64,000 bases of DNA from Halomonas beimenensis (lineage in GTDB: Bacteria; Pseudomonadota; Gammaproteobacteria; Pseudomonadales; Halomonadaceae). Positions 49,840 through 59,101 of this stretch are shown here, in pieces. Position numbers and translations under genes: made by a program. Positions within the stretch are counted from its first letter, which is position 1. Every line of letters starts with the position of its first letter. The stretch spans positions 682,001-746,000 of the forward strand of contig NZ_CP021435.1 in NCBI RefSeq assembly GCF_002549795.1. The letters are read 5' to 3'. The notes under the pieces are model-generated. The model saw nothing but the letters and a program-made list of their open reading frames with translations, was not told the origin of the DNA and did not search any database.

Positions 49840-52800
49840 ACGGTGCGGCTGGCCTGCAGGGTGCGGGTCAGCAGGGCGCGCAGGGCGGCGGGGCGCACCG
49901 GCTTGAGCAGCAGCTGGTAGCCGGCGCGCTTGATCTCCTCGGCGACCTCCTCGGTGCGGTCGGCGGTGATCACGATGCCGGGCACGGCGCCGTGGAGGGC
50001 CTCGTCGAGGGCCTCCATGGCCATCAGTCCGGTGACCTCGTTGTCCAGGTGATAGTCGGCGAGGATGGCGTCCGGATCCTCGTCCAGGTGGCGCAGCACG
50101 GACTTGGCCCCGCCGATGGAGGTGGCGGTGAAGACCTCGCAGCCCCAACCGGAGAGCATGGCCTTCATGCCCTCGATGATCAGCGACTCGTTGTCGATGC
50201 ACAGGATGCGCTTGCCGGCCAGCTTGTTGCCGGCGCGGCGGGGCTTGCTCTCGTCCGCGGCAGCCTTCTGTCGCGCTTCCACCATGGGCACGCTGACCGC
50301 GAAGACGGTGCCGACCCCTTCCCAGGAGCGCACCCGGATGGGGTGATCGAGCACCCGGCTCATGCGGTCGGCGATGGACAGCCCCAGCCCCAGGCCCTTC
50401 TCGCTCTCCTTGTGCCGCGAGGCCTGGTCCAGCCGGCGGAACTCCTGGAAGATCTCGGCCTGCTTGGCCTCGGGGATGCCGGGGCCGCTGTCCCAGACCT
50501 CGATGGACAGCCGTTCGCCCTGGCGACGGCAGCCCAGCAACACCCGGCCCTCCTGGGTGTAGCGGATGGCATTGGAGAGGAAGTTCTGCACGATCCGGCG
50601 AAGCATCTGGGCGTCGCTGTCCACCCAGGCGCCAGTCGGCACCACCACCAGGTCGAGGCCGCGGTCCTCGGCCATCACCTCGAACTCGGCGCGCAGCGGG
50701 TGGAAGATGTCGGCCAGGGCGAAGTGGCTGCGTCGCGGCGTCAGGGCGCCGGCATCGAGCTTGGAGATGTCGAGCAGGGTACCCAGCAGTTCCTCGGCGG
50801 CCTGCAGGGAGTTGTCGATGTGGCCGATGGTGCGGCGCATCTCCTCGGCTTCCATGTCCTGGGACAGCGCCGAGGTGAACAGCCTCGCGGCGTTGAGCGG
50901 CTGCAGCAGGTCATGGCTGGCCGCGGCCAGGAAGCGGGTCTTGGAGGCGTTGGCGTCCTCGGCGACCTGCTTGGCCTGGCGCAGGGCCTGCTCGGCCTCG
51001 GCCCGCACCCGGTTCTCCTGGCGCAGGGCGGCGTTGGCCTCGGACAGCGCCTGGGTGCGCTCGCGGACCCGTTCCTCCAGGGTCTCGTTGGTCTCCTTGA
51101 GGGCGATCTCCGCGCGCCGGCGCTCGGTGATGTCCTGGTAAAGGGCGAAGAAGCCGAGGATGGCCCCGCTGTCGCCGAAGTGCGGCGTGTAGGTGACCAG
51201 CATGTAGCGCAGCCCCTCGGCGAGGCGCAGCGAGACCTCGAAGTTGACCCGCTCGCCGGCCAGTGCCCGGGCGATCCAGGGCTCGCGTTCCCGGGCCAGG
51301 GGTTCGGGCATCACCTCCTGGACCGGCTTGCCGATCACCGCGTTGCGGTCGATGCCGAAGGCCTGCTCGTAGGCCCGGTTGGTGAAGAGGTAGCGGCGAT
51401 CCTTGTCGAAGTAGGCGATCAGCGCCGGCACGTTGTCGGTGTAGATCCGGATGTTGTTCTCCGAACGGATCAGGGCTTCCTCGATGCGCTTCTGCTGGGT
51501 GATGTCCTGGTAGGTGAAGACGAAGCCGCCGCCGGGCATGGGGTTGCCCTGGACCTCCAGCACGCTGCCGTCCTGGCGATAGCGGACGTAGCGATGGGGC
51601 TGGCCGTCGCGGATGTTGTCGAGCAGCAGCTGAACGTGCTCCTCCGGGTCGCCGGGGCCGTACTCGCCGCTGTGGGCGTTGTAGCGGAAGATCTTGTCGA
51701 CCGGGGCGCCGACCCGGATCAGGTGGTCGGGGAAGCGGAACAGCTCCAGGTAGCGCTGGTTCCAGACCACCAGCCGCAGGTTCTGGTCCACCACGCTGAT
51801 GCCCTGGTTGATGTTCTCGATGGTGGCCTGGAGCAGGGCGCGGTTGAACTCCAGCACCTGGGAGGCCTCGTCGACGATGGAGATCACGTCGGAGATGCCG
51901 ATGCCGCGGCCCTGCAGGGCCGAGTTGACCACGATGCGCGCCGAGGAGGCGCCCAGCACCGAGGCCAGGAAACGCTCGGTGAACTGGATGACGTCGATGG
52001 AGGCCCGGGCATTGTCCTCCAGGGGCTTGCCGGTGCGTCGGGCGTAGTCGTCGAAGGCCCGGCCGACCTGGTCGGCGCTGAGGAAGCGTTCGCACAGCAC
52101 CTTGAGGTCCCCCACCGTGGTGGCGCCGGTCCAGGGGCGGTTCACCGAGGTCTGGCGGGTCTCCACGCTGTCCACGAACAGCGAGGCCTGGATGCGCTCC
52201 ACCACCCGCTGGGGGGTCATCTGGGAGACGAAGATGTAGGCGACCAGGTTGACCCCGAGTGACAGCATCACGCCGTGGGTGAAGCCGTCGCCGACGTTGA
52301 GGCCGAACAGCGCCGTGGGCGACAGCCAACCGATGCCCAGCGGCCCGCCGTCGAGCCAGGACGCCGGCAGGACCCCGGCGGAGATCATCGCCGGCATCAG
52401 CAGGCTGTAGGCCCAGATGGCGAAGCCGGCGTTCATGCCGACGATGACGCCCAGGCGGTTGCCGCGCTTCCAGTAGAGGCCGCCGATCAGCGCCGGGGCG
52501 AACTGGGCGGCGGCGGCGAAGGACAGCATGCCGATGGCGGCCAGGGAACTGAACTCGCCGATCAGCTGGTAGGCGCCGTAGGCCAGGGCCAGGATCGCCG
52601 CGATGGTGATGCGTCGAGCCCGCAGCACCAGGCGGCCATAGTCCCGGGCCTTGGTGTCGAACCAGCGTAGCCGGAACAGCGCGGGAATGACGATCTCGTT
52701 GGAGATCATGATCGACACCGCCACCGCGGCGACGATCACCATGCCGGTGGAGGCCGAGAAGCCGCCGATGAAGGTCAGCAGGGCCAGCCACTCGCTGCCC

Positions 52801-53771
52801 GCCGCCATGGGCAGGGCCAGCACGTAGCTGTCGGGTTCGACGCTGCCGTCGGCGAAGACGGTCAGGCCGGCGGCGGCCAGCGGCAGCACGAAGAAGGCGA
52901 AGGCCACCAGGTAGAGGGGGAAGAGCCAGCGAGCCTTGGCGGCATCGTCCCGATGGGTGTTCTCCACCACCGCCACGTGGAATTGGCGCGGCAGGCAGAG
53001 GATCGCCAGCATGGCCAGCAGGGTCTGGGCCCAGAAACTCTGGCCGAAGTCCTGCTGGGCGAGCTGGCGCTGCAGCTCGAGCTGGATGTCGGCGAAGGCC
53101 AGCAGGTCGCCGAGGCCGTCGAACATGCCCCAGGTGACGTAGGCGCCGAGCACCAGGAAGGCCACCAGCTTGACCAGCGACTCGAAGGCCACGGCATGGA
53201 TCAGGCCCTCGTGATGCTCGGTGGCATCGGTATGGCGGGTGCCGAAGAGGATGGCGAAGGCCGCCATCACCAGGGCCACGTAGAAGGCGGTGTCGCCGAA
53301 CAGCGGCGCCCGGGTGATGTCACCCGCGTCGGTGAGCACGCTGAAGGAGGTGGAGACGGCCTTCAGCTGCAGCACGATGTAGGGCAGGGTGCCGATCAGT
53401 GCCACCAGGCTGGCGAAGGCCGCCAGCGACTGGGTCTTGCCATAGCGGGAGGCGATGAAGTCGGCGATGGAGGTCACGTTCTGGTGCTTGGCGACGCGGA
53501 TCATCTTGGCCAGCACCGGCCAGAACAGCAGCAGGGTGAGGATGGGGCCGACGAAGATGCTGGCGAAGGACCAGCCCGAGGTGGCCGCCTGGCCGACGGC
53601 GCCGTGGAAGGTCCAGGAGGTGCAGTAGATCGCCAGCGCCAGGCTGTAGATCACCGGTCGCCGGCGGCTGGCGCCGTGCTGGCGGGCCAGCCGGTCGCCG
53701 CGCCAGGCGATGGCGAACAGCACGGCGATGTAGAGCAGTGAGACGGCGATCAGCAGCCAGCCAGCGAACAT
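49827..53771 (-). CDS. crbS: Sodium:solute-symporter-fused hybrid histidine kinase (CrbS/MxtR type)
   Basis: Membrane sensor of 1314 aa. Residues about 1-500 form an SLC5/SSS-like module of roughly 13 helices; cytoplasmic linker and PAS domains follow (PAS near 670-900), then a histidine kinase with phosphoacceptor His953 (ASHDLLQPLNAAR), ATPase motifs ending GLGLGLSIADRM, and a C-terminal receiver with Asp1239 (AILADYHLD). It matches CrbS, which with CrbR controls acs and acetate uptake. GGAGGGAGAG precedes the ATG at 53771. Convergent with crbR, not co-transcribed. Confidence 0.9.
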   Translation of the reverse strand: MFAGWLLIAVSLLYIAVLFAIAWRGDRLARQHGASRRRPVIYSLALAIYCTSWTFHGAVGQAATSGWSFASIFVGPILTLLLFWPVLAKMIRVAKHQNVTSIADFIASRYGKTQSLAAFASLVALIGTLPYIVLQLKAVSTSFSVLTDAGDITRAPLFGDTAFYVALVMAAFAILFGTRHTDATEHHEGLIHAVAFESLVKLVAFLVLGAYVTWGMFDGLGDLLAFADIQLELQRQLAQQDFGQSFWAQTLLAMLAILCLPRQFHVAVVENTHRDDAAKARWLFPLYLVAFAFFVLPLAAAGLTVFADGSVEPDSYVLALPMAAGSEWLALLTFIGGFSASTGMVIVAAVAVSIMISNEIVIPALFRLRWFDTKARDYGRLVLRARRITIAAILALAYGAYQLIGEFSSLAAIGMLSFAAAAQFAPALIGGLYWKRGNRLGVIVGMNAGFAIWAYSLLMPAMISAGVLPASWLDGGPLGIGWLSPTALFGLNVGDGFTHGVMLSLGVNLVAYIFVSQMTPQRVVERIQASLFVDSVETRQTSVNRPWTGATTVGDLKVLCERFLSADQVGRAFDDYARRTGKPLEDNARASIDVIQFTERFLASVLGASSARIVVNSALQGRGIGISDVISIVDEASQVLEFNRALLQATIENINQGISVVDQNLRLVVWNQRYLELFRFPDHLIRVGAPVDKIFRYNAHSGEYGPGDPEEHVQLLLDNIRDGQPHRYVRYRQDGSVLEVQGNPMPGGGFVFTYQDITQQKRIEEALIRSENNIRIYTDNVPALIAYFDKDRRYLFTNRAYEQAFGIDRNAVIGKPVQEVMPEPLAREREPWIARALAGERVNFEVSLRLAEGLRYMLVTYTPHFGDSGAILGFFALYQDITERRRAEIALKETNETLEERVRERTQALSEANAALRQENRVRAEAEQALRQAKQVAEDANASKTRFLAAASHDLLQPLNAARLFTSALSQDMEAEEMRRTIGHIDNSLQAAEELLGTLLDISKLDAGALTPRRSHFALADIFHPLRAEFEVMAEDRGLDLVVVPTGAWVDSDAQMLRRIVQNFLSNAIRYTQEGRVLLGCRRQGERLSIEVWDSGPGIPEAKQAEIFQEFRRLDQASRHKESEKGLGLGLSIADRMSRVLDHPIRVRSWEGVGTVFAVSVPMVEARQKAAADESKPRRAGNKLAGKRILCIDNESLIIEGMKAMLSGWGCEVFTATSIGGAKSVLRHLDEDPDAILADYHLDNEVTGLMAMEALDEALHGAVPGIVITADRTEEVAEEIKRAGYQLLLKPVRPAALRALLTRTLQASRTVREL

Positions 53772-53840
53772 GGGCACTCTCCCTCCGGTTGTCACCCATT
53801 CTAAGGCTCGCCGGGGCGCTGTCCACGCCGTCGTGGGGGA

Positions 53841-54356
53841 TCAGGCCTCGCGGCAGAGCGCCCGGTGCAGCGGATCGTCGGCATCCAGGCGGCGCATTGC
53901 CTCGGTCTGCGGCCGGCGGGTGTCTTCGGCCAGCGGCACCAGCTCGCCGGTGCTGCAGTTCATCAGGTGGGGACGGTGGTCCAGCCGGTCGACGTGGGCG
54001 CGTTCGAAGCGATAGAGGATGAACTCCACGAGCCGCTGGTCGTTCGCCCGGGAGCGGACCAGGCTCTGCTCGTCGACCACCGTGAAGGCCGTGGTCAGCG
54101 GCACCAGGTAGGTCCAGGGGCGCCAGAAGGCCGAGCTCTGCTCGCTGGTCACCACGCGGGCCGAGTCCGGCAATTGGGCCTTCTTGTGTTCGAACCAGGA
54201 GTACTCGTGATGGACCTGGTAGGCGATCATGCCCAGGCGGCCCTGGGCCGGGACGATCCAGCGGGGCAATCGTCGCGCGCTCAGGGTGCGGAGCAGGAGG
54301 CCGATGCCCGCCGCGCCGAGTCCGGCGAAGACCGCCGCAATCAAGTGCCAAATCAT
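53841..54356 (-). CDS. Conserved hypothetical protein with N-terminal membrane anchor
   Basis: A 171-residue protein with one hydrophobic N-terminal helix (MIWHLIAAVFAGLGAAGIGLLL) followed by a soluble domain with no motif I recognise; LVPLTTAFTVVDEQSLVRSR and DHRPHLMNCSTGELVP are notable. It lies 69 bp upstream of crbS on the same strand and downstream of the symporter genes, so it is probably part of the acetate regulon. No function assigned. Confidence 0.72.
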   Translation of the reverse strand: MIWHLIAAVFAGLGAAGIGLLLRTLSARRLPRWIVPAQGRLGMIAYQVHHEYSWFEHKKAQLPDSARVVTSEQSSAFWRPWTYLVPLTTAFTVVDEQSLVRSRANDQRLVEFILYRFERAHVDRLDHRPHLMNCSTGELVPLAEDTRRPQTEAMRRLDADDPLHRALCREA

Positions 54357-54376
54357 GTGACAGCTTCCTGACAGCG

Positions 54377-54434
54377 ATCGGGCTTCCCGAGGGAAGCCCG
54401 ATGAGAGGTTGGGGCCGGCGCCTCGGGGCGCCGG
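54377..54434 (-). terminator. Double hairpin downstream of the symporter operon
   Basis: Two adjacent perfect hairpins: CCGGCGCC-TCGG-GGCGCCGG (54415-54434) and ATCGGGCTTCCC / GGGAAGCCCGAT (54377-54402). They follow the symporter stop at 54449 on the minus strand. No T tract, so termination is uncertain. Confidence 0.5.
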
Positions 54435-54448
54435 GGTGGGATTATGAC

Positions 54449-56242
54449 TCAGTGGTCGACGGCCATGCCAGCGCCCTTGGGATAGCGCACGCTCTCGACC
54501 AGATCCTGAATTTCCTTGGGCGGTTCCTCGGTCACCTTGGAGACGCCGAAGGCGACGGCGAAGTTGATGATCGCACCGACCGCGCCGATGGACAGCGGCG
54601 AGATCCCCAGCACCCAGTTCTCCGGAGTGTCCGCCAGGTTGTTGGTGCCCGGGATGAACAGCCAGCCCTTGTAGACGAAGATGTAGATCAGGGTGAAGGC
54701 CAGGCCGGTGAGCATGCCGGCGATGGCGCCCTTGTTGTTCACCCGCTTGGAGAAGATCCCCATCATCAGCGCCGGGAACAGCGAGGCGGCGGCGATACCG
54801 AAGGCCAGTGCCACCACTTGGGCGGCGAAGCCCGGCGGGTTGGCCCCCAGGTAGGTGGCCACGATGATGGCGACGGTCATGGAGATCCGCGCCGCCATCA
54901 GCTCGCCCTTCTCCGTGATGTTGGGGTTGATCGAGCCCTTGATCAGGTCATGACTGATCGCCGAGGAGATCGCCAGCAGCAGGCCCGCGGCCGTCGACAG
55001 GGCTGCCGCCAGGCCGCCCGCCGCGATCAGGCCGATGACCCAGCCGGGCAGGTTGGCGATCTCCGGGTTGGCCAGTACCAGGATGTCGTTGTTGACCGAG
55101 AGCTCGTTGCCTTCCCAGCCGCGCGCCTCGGCGGTCGACGCGAAGGCCTCGGTGTCGTTGTAGAGCTGGATACGGCCGTCGCCGTTCTTGTCTTCATACT
55201 GGATCAGGCCGGTTTCTTCCCAGGTGCGGATCCATCCGGGGCGCTCCTCGTAGAGGATCGGGTTGGTCGTGGCATCCGCGACGTTCTCGACCTGGCCGGC
55301 CATGTCGGGATAGACGGTGGTCGCGATATTGAGGCGCGCCATGGAGGCCACGGCCGGGGCGGTCAGGTACAGCAGGCCGATGAACACCAGGGCCCAGCCG
55401 GCGGACCAGCGCGCGTCGGCGACCTTGGGCACGGTGAAGAAGCGGATGATGACGTGGGGCAGGCCGGCGGTGCCGATCATCAGCGACAGGGTGAACAGCA
55501 CCATGTTGAGCTTGTTGTCCACGTCCGCCGTGTACTCGTTGAAACCGAGCGCGGTGACCACTTCGTTGAGCTTGGCCAGCAGCGGCACGCCGGACTCGCT
55601 GTGATCGGAGAACAGGCCCAGCGGCGGGATCGGGTTGCCGGTCAGCTCCAGCGAGATGAACACCGCCGGGATGGTATAGGCGATGATCAGCACGATGTAC
55701 TGGGCCACCTGGGTGTAGGTGATGCCCTTCATGCCCCCCAGCACCGAGTAGAAGAAGATCACCACGGCGGCGATGATCAGGCCGGTGGTGGCGTCCACCT
55801 CGAGGAAGCGCGAGAAGGCCACCCCGGCGCCGGCCATCTGGCCGATGACGTAGGTCACCGAGGCCACGATAAGACAGATCACCGCGACCATGCGCGCCTG
55901 CTTGCTGTAGAAGCGATCCCCGATGAATTCCGGCACCGTGAACTTGCCGAACTTGCGCAGGTAGGGCGCCAGCAGCATGGCCAGCAGCACGTAGCCGCCG
56001 GTCCAGCCCATCAGGAAGGTGGAGTTGGCGTAGCCGCCGGCCGCGATCAGGCCGGCCATGGAGATGAAGGAGGCCGCCGACATCCAGTCGGCGCCGATGG
56101 CCATGCCGTTGGTGATGGGATGCACCCCGCCGCCGGCCACGTAGAAGTCCTTGGTGGAACCGGCTTTCGCCCAGATGGCGATGCCGATGTAGATGGCGAA
56201 GGAAGCGCCCACGAAGAGGACGTTGATGGCGAATTGACTCAT
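54449..56242 (-). CDS. Sodium:solute symporter (ActP-like, VC_2705 subfamily)
   Basis: SLC5-type sodium/monocarboxylate symporter of 597 aa with about 13 helices; GGGVHPITNGMAIGADWMSAASFISMAG and GTAGLPHVIIRFFTVP are characteristic of acetate permease relatives. A long hydrophilic loop (about 325-400) contains an EF-hand-like segment D351-K-N-G-D355-G-R-I. It is encoded with the small DUF4212 subunit 6 bp upstream, the pair typical of this subfamily. Acetate is the likely substrate from context. Confidence 0.9.
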   Translation of the reverse strand: MSQFAINVLFVGASFAIYIGIAIWAKAGSTKDFYVAGGGVHPITNGMAIGADWMSAASFISMAGLIAAGGYANSTFLMGWTGGYVLLAMLLAPYLRKFGKFTVPEFIGDRFYSKQARMVAVICLIVASVTYVIGQMAGAGVAFSRFLEVDATTGLIIAAVVIFFYSVLGGMKGITYTQVAQYIVLIIAYTIPAVFISLELTGNPIPPLGLFSDHSESGVPLLAKLNEVVTALGFNEYTADVDNKLNMVLFTLSLMIGTAGLPHVIIRFFTVPKVADARWSAGWALVFIGLLYLTAPAVASMARLNIATTVYPDMAGQVENVADATTNPILYEERPGWIRTWEETGLIQYEDKNGDGRIQLYNDTEAFASTAEARGWEGNELSVNNDILVLANPEIANLPGWVIGLIAAGGLAAALSTAAGLLLAISSAISHDLIKGSINPNITEKGELMAARISMTVAIIVATYLGANPPGFAAQVVALAFGIAAASLFPALMMGIFSKRVNNKGAIAGMLTGLAFTLIYIFVYKGWLFIPGTNNLADTPENWVLGISPLSIGAVGAIINFAVAFGVSKVTEEPPKEIQDLVESVRYPKGAGMAVDH

Positions 56243-56248
56243 GCTGGC

Positions 56249-56509
56249 TTACTCCCCGAGCCCGAATTTCTTGTCCAGCCGATTCATCTTCCAGGCGTAG
56301 AAGAAGATCAGGCCGATGAAGGTCAGGATGGATCCCTGCTGGGCGAACCAGAAGCCCAGGTCGGTTCCGCCCACGGGAATGCCCGACAGCAGCGGGCGCA
56401 GCAGGATTGCACAGCCGTAGGACACTGCTGCCCACACGACCAGGCAGCCGGCGATCAGGCGGAGGTTGGCCGCCCAGTAGGCTTCCGCGTTGGGTTTCTC
56501 TTCTGCCAT
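56249..56509 (-). CDS. DUF4212 small subunit of the sodium:solute symporter
   Basis: Small membrane protein (86 aa) with two hydrophobic helices (LRLIAGCLVVWAAVSYGCAIL; SILTFIGLIFFYAWKMNRLD) of the symporter small-subunit family TIGR03647/DUF4212. GGAGAG precedes the ATG at 56509. First gene of the operon, transcribed from the 735-bp intergenic region that holds the dyad array. Confidence 0.88.
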   Translation of the reverse strand: MAEEKPNAEAYWAANLRLIAGCLVVWAAVSYGCAILLRPLLSGIPVGGTDLGFWFAQQGSILTFIGLIFFYAWKMNRLDKKFGLGE

Positions 56510-57244
56510 GGTGTTGCTCTCCACTTGTTGTTGGGGTTGGGAAGTCGCATCCAGCGTGCATGGGGCACCGCAGGGTCTTCCCCGGCCGCATGACCGGCCT
56601 GCGGCGAAATATCGGGGTGGCAGCGTGTCGTAATGAGGAAGCTCGAGTCGACGCCAGGGCGGTCTTTTGCAACCCGAGTGGCGTCACCCTCTCATCCTGG
56701 CAATCCGATACCGCCTTCCTGGTTGCATGGTTGAGATGCCTTCTCGGTGGCGGTATCACACGTCCACCTTGCCTGGGTAATGCTGGTCAACAACGTCGAA
56801 AAAAACATCGCAGACTTTCGTATCATGAGCGCAAAACGATTGAAAAGGGTTTCATTAAACATATGGAAATCAGTTGGATATGAAGGGTTGTGGGATTCTG
56901 TTACCTGGCAGTGAGGCGAAAGTAGGATGATCGTCTAACCGCGTGTCGAATGAGACCTTGGTCGAATCCGTGAGCGCGCATGACCTTGGTATGACGCCGA
57001 AAGTCGAAGCATTCCCGTGAGCGATGAGGAAGGAGGTGAGACCTTGGTCGAGTGAACCATGTCATCACCGGCAAGGGCCCGGATGGGTTCATAGAACCAT
57101 GGTCTACGTTCTGGTGGATGGGTCGGCTTTGCTAATCTGGAGGCGAGCAGGATTCGCCCTGGCCATGCCGGCCCATTCCGTTGAGCATCCCATCGGGGGT
57201 TCAGCGAAGGTGGGCACGGCCGTCTCCGGCACGAGGACCGCCCC
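56510..57244. promoter_or_regulatory. 735-bp divergent intergenic region with GACC-N2-GGTC dyad array
   Basis: Longest gene-free stretch in the window, between the symporter operon and the DUF294 gene. 56790-56900 is AT-rich. GACCTTGGT occurs at 56954, 56982 and 57040 (first and third inside the identical 15-mer TGAGACCTTGGTCGA), and AACCATGGTC at 57095-57104 is a weaker copy. The motif is a dyad, and a one-mismatch relative of the second copy lies upstream of acs. A probable binding array for the cluster's regulator. No convincing ORF. Confidence 0.6.
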
Positions 57245-59068
57245 ATGGTCGATGTCGATCTTTCCCAACCGCCGTTCAGCCTTCTCGACGAGGCGGGACG
57301 TGAGCGGGTACGCCACGGTATCGACCTCGCCTATTTCGATCGCGACGAGGTCATCCTCGAGACCGGGCAGCCCGGCGAGTATGTCTTCCTCATCCACAAG
57401 GGCGAGGTCGCGGAGCTGGATACCTCCCAGCCCGGGGCCCGGGAGCGGATCGGCCACTACACCAGCGGCGACCTCTTCGGGGCCATCAGCATCCTCAACG
57501 GCAAGAGTCGCTATCGGTTCCGGGCCGAGCAGGAATCCCTCTGCTACCTCCTGCCCAAGGGGCTCTTCCTGCAGTTGTGCGACGATTACCCGGCCTTCGC
57601 CGAGTTCTTTCGCCAGCGCCTGGCGCACAAGACCCGTCTGCTGACCGAACAGCGCGCCGCCGGTGGCGTGACGATGGCCGGCTTCATGCTCGCCCGGGTC
57701 GAGGAGTGCATGCGTCCCCCGCTCTGCCTGGCGGCGACCACGACCATCGCCGAGGCGGTGCGTACCCTTCACGAGGGGCATGCCGACAGCCTGCTGGTCG
57801 AGGGGGAGCAGGGGGCGGGCATGGTCACCAAGACCGACCTGCTCAACGCCCTGGTGCTCGAGGGACAGTCCCAGGACACCCCGCTGTCGTCGCTGGCGCA
57901 TTTCACGCTGATCACCGTCCGAGCCGACCAGTACCTCTTCGAGGTGCTGGTGCTGATGACCCGCCACCAGGTGGAGCGGGTGGTGGTGATGGAGGCCGGG
58001 GCGCCGAAAGGCGTGGTGGAACTCACCGACGTGCTCAGCTACTTCTCCAGTCGCAGCTACGTGGTCAGCCTGCAGGTGGAGCAGGCCGGGGACCTGGAAG
58101 CGCTGGCCGCCGCCAGCCGTCGCACCCCCGAGCTGGTGCGGGCCCTCATGGCCCAGGGCGTCAAGCTGCGGTTCGCCATGGGGCTGCTCGCGGCGCTGAA
58201 CGGACGAATCATCCACAAGGCTTGGGGCTTCCAGGTCGAGGAGCGCTACCGTCAGGACAGCTGCCTGATGGTCATGGGGAGCGAGGGACGCGGCGAGCAG
58301 ATCCTCAAGACGGATCAGGACAACGGCCTGATCCTCGAGGATCACCTGGACTGGCCGGACCGTGCCGCCCAGATGCAGCGTTTCACCGAGACGCTGGTCG
58401 AGCTGGGCTATCCCCGCTGCCCGGGCAACATCATGGTGTCCAACCCGGAGTGGGTGGGCACCGAAACCCAGTGGAAGGAGCGTATCGCCCGCTGGGTGGA
58501 GCGCCGTGACGGCGACAGCCTGATGAAGCTGGCGATCATGCTCGATGCCCACGCCGATGAAGGCAACGCCGCCCTGCTGGAGCGGGTGAGGGGGGCGCTG
58601 TTCGAGGCGGCGTCCCGCGACGAGCTGCTGTTGTCCTACTTCGCCCGGCCGGCGCTGCACTTCTCCACTCCCTTGACCCTGTTCGGTTCGCTGAAGAAGC
58701 CCCAGCACGGCATCGACATCAAGAAGGGCGGCATCTTCCCCATCGTCCATGGGGTCCGGGTCATGGCACTCGAACGCCGCATCGGCGTGACCTCGACCCT
58801 GGAGCGGCTCGATGCCCTGGTGGAGGACGGCCGCCTGGAGGCGCGTTTCGCCGAGGACCTGGGCGAGGCCCTGTCACTGTTCACCGAGCTGCGTCTCAAG
58901 CAGCAGATCGCCCGGCTGGACGGCGAGGGGACCCCGTCGGACAAGCCGGATCGCGTCGTGGTCCAGGAGCTGTCGTCCCTGGAGCGCGACCTGCTGCGTG
59001 AGGCGCTGCATATCGTCAAGGACTTCAAGCAGCGACTCTCTCATCGCTATCACCTCGAATACTCGTGA
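57245..59068 (+). CDS. cNMP-binding/CBS/DUF294 nucleotidyltransferase-like protein
   Basis: Cytoplasmic protein of 607 aa: cyclic-nucleotide-binding domain (about 10-130, with GEYVFLIHKGEVAEL and SGDLFGAIS), two CBS domains (about 155-275), a DUF294 putative nucleotidyltransferase domain with G-S-E-G-R-G-E-Q at 345-352 and the D-x-D pair in KTDQDNGL, and the DUF294_C substrate-binding helices. The architecture resembles GlnD/KNTase proteins and is conserved beside acetate/acs two-component genes. Its target is unknown. GAGG is 8 bases before the ATG. Confidence 0.87.
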   Translation: MVDVDLSQPPFSLLDEAGRERVRHGIDLAYFDRDEVILETGQPGEYVFLIHKGEVAELDTSQPGARERIGHYTSGDLFGAISILNGKSRYRFRAEQESLCYLLPKGLFLQLCDDYPAFAEFFRQRLAHKTRLLTEQRAAGGVTMAGFMLARVEECMRPPLCLAATTTIAEAVRTLHEGHADSLLVEGEQGAGMVTKTDLLNALVLEGQSQDTPLSSLAHFTLITVRADQYLFEVLVLMTRHQVERVVVMEAGAPKGVVELTDVLSYFSSRSYVVSLQVEQAGDLEALAAASRRTPELVRALMAQGVKLRFAMGLLAALNGRIIHKAWGFQVEERYRQDSCLMVMGSEGRGEQILKTDQDNGLILEDHLDWPDRAAQMQRFTETLVELGYPRCPGNIMVSNPEWVGTETQWKERIARWVERRDGDSLMKLAIMLDAHADEGNAALLERVRGALFEAASRDELLLSYFARPALHFSTPLTLFGSLKKPQHGIDIKKGGIFPIVHGVRVMALERRIGVTSTLERLDALVEDGRLEARFAEDLGEALSLFTELRLKQQIARLDGEGTPSDKPDRVVVQELSSLERDLLREALHIVKDFKQRLSHRYHLEYS

Positions 59069-59101
59069 GGACCCCGTCCCCGCCAAGCTGAGGAGGCTCG
59101 G

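Noticed and set aside
49758..52262. 834-codon open frame antisense to crbS
   Set aside because: Composition (Gly, Val, Ala, Asp, His) is typical of the antisense of a real gene; no RBS or motif, and crbS is intact on the other strand.
57058..57093. 11-codon ORF and other short frames in the symporter/DUF294 gap
   Set aside because: The AAGGAGG at 57030-57036 is too far from the ATG and the reading frames end at once or run as shadows into the DUF294 gene.
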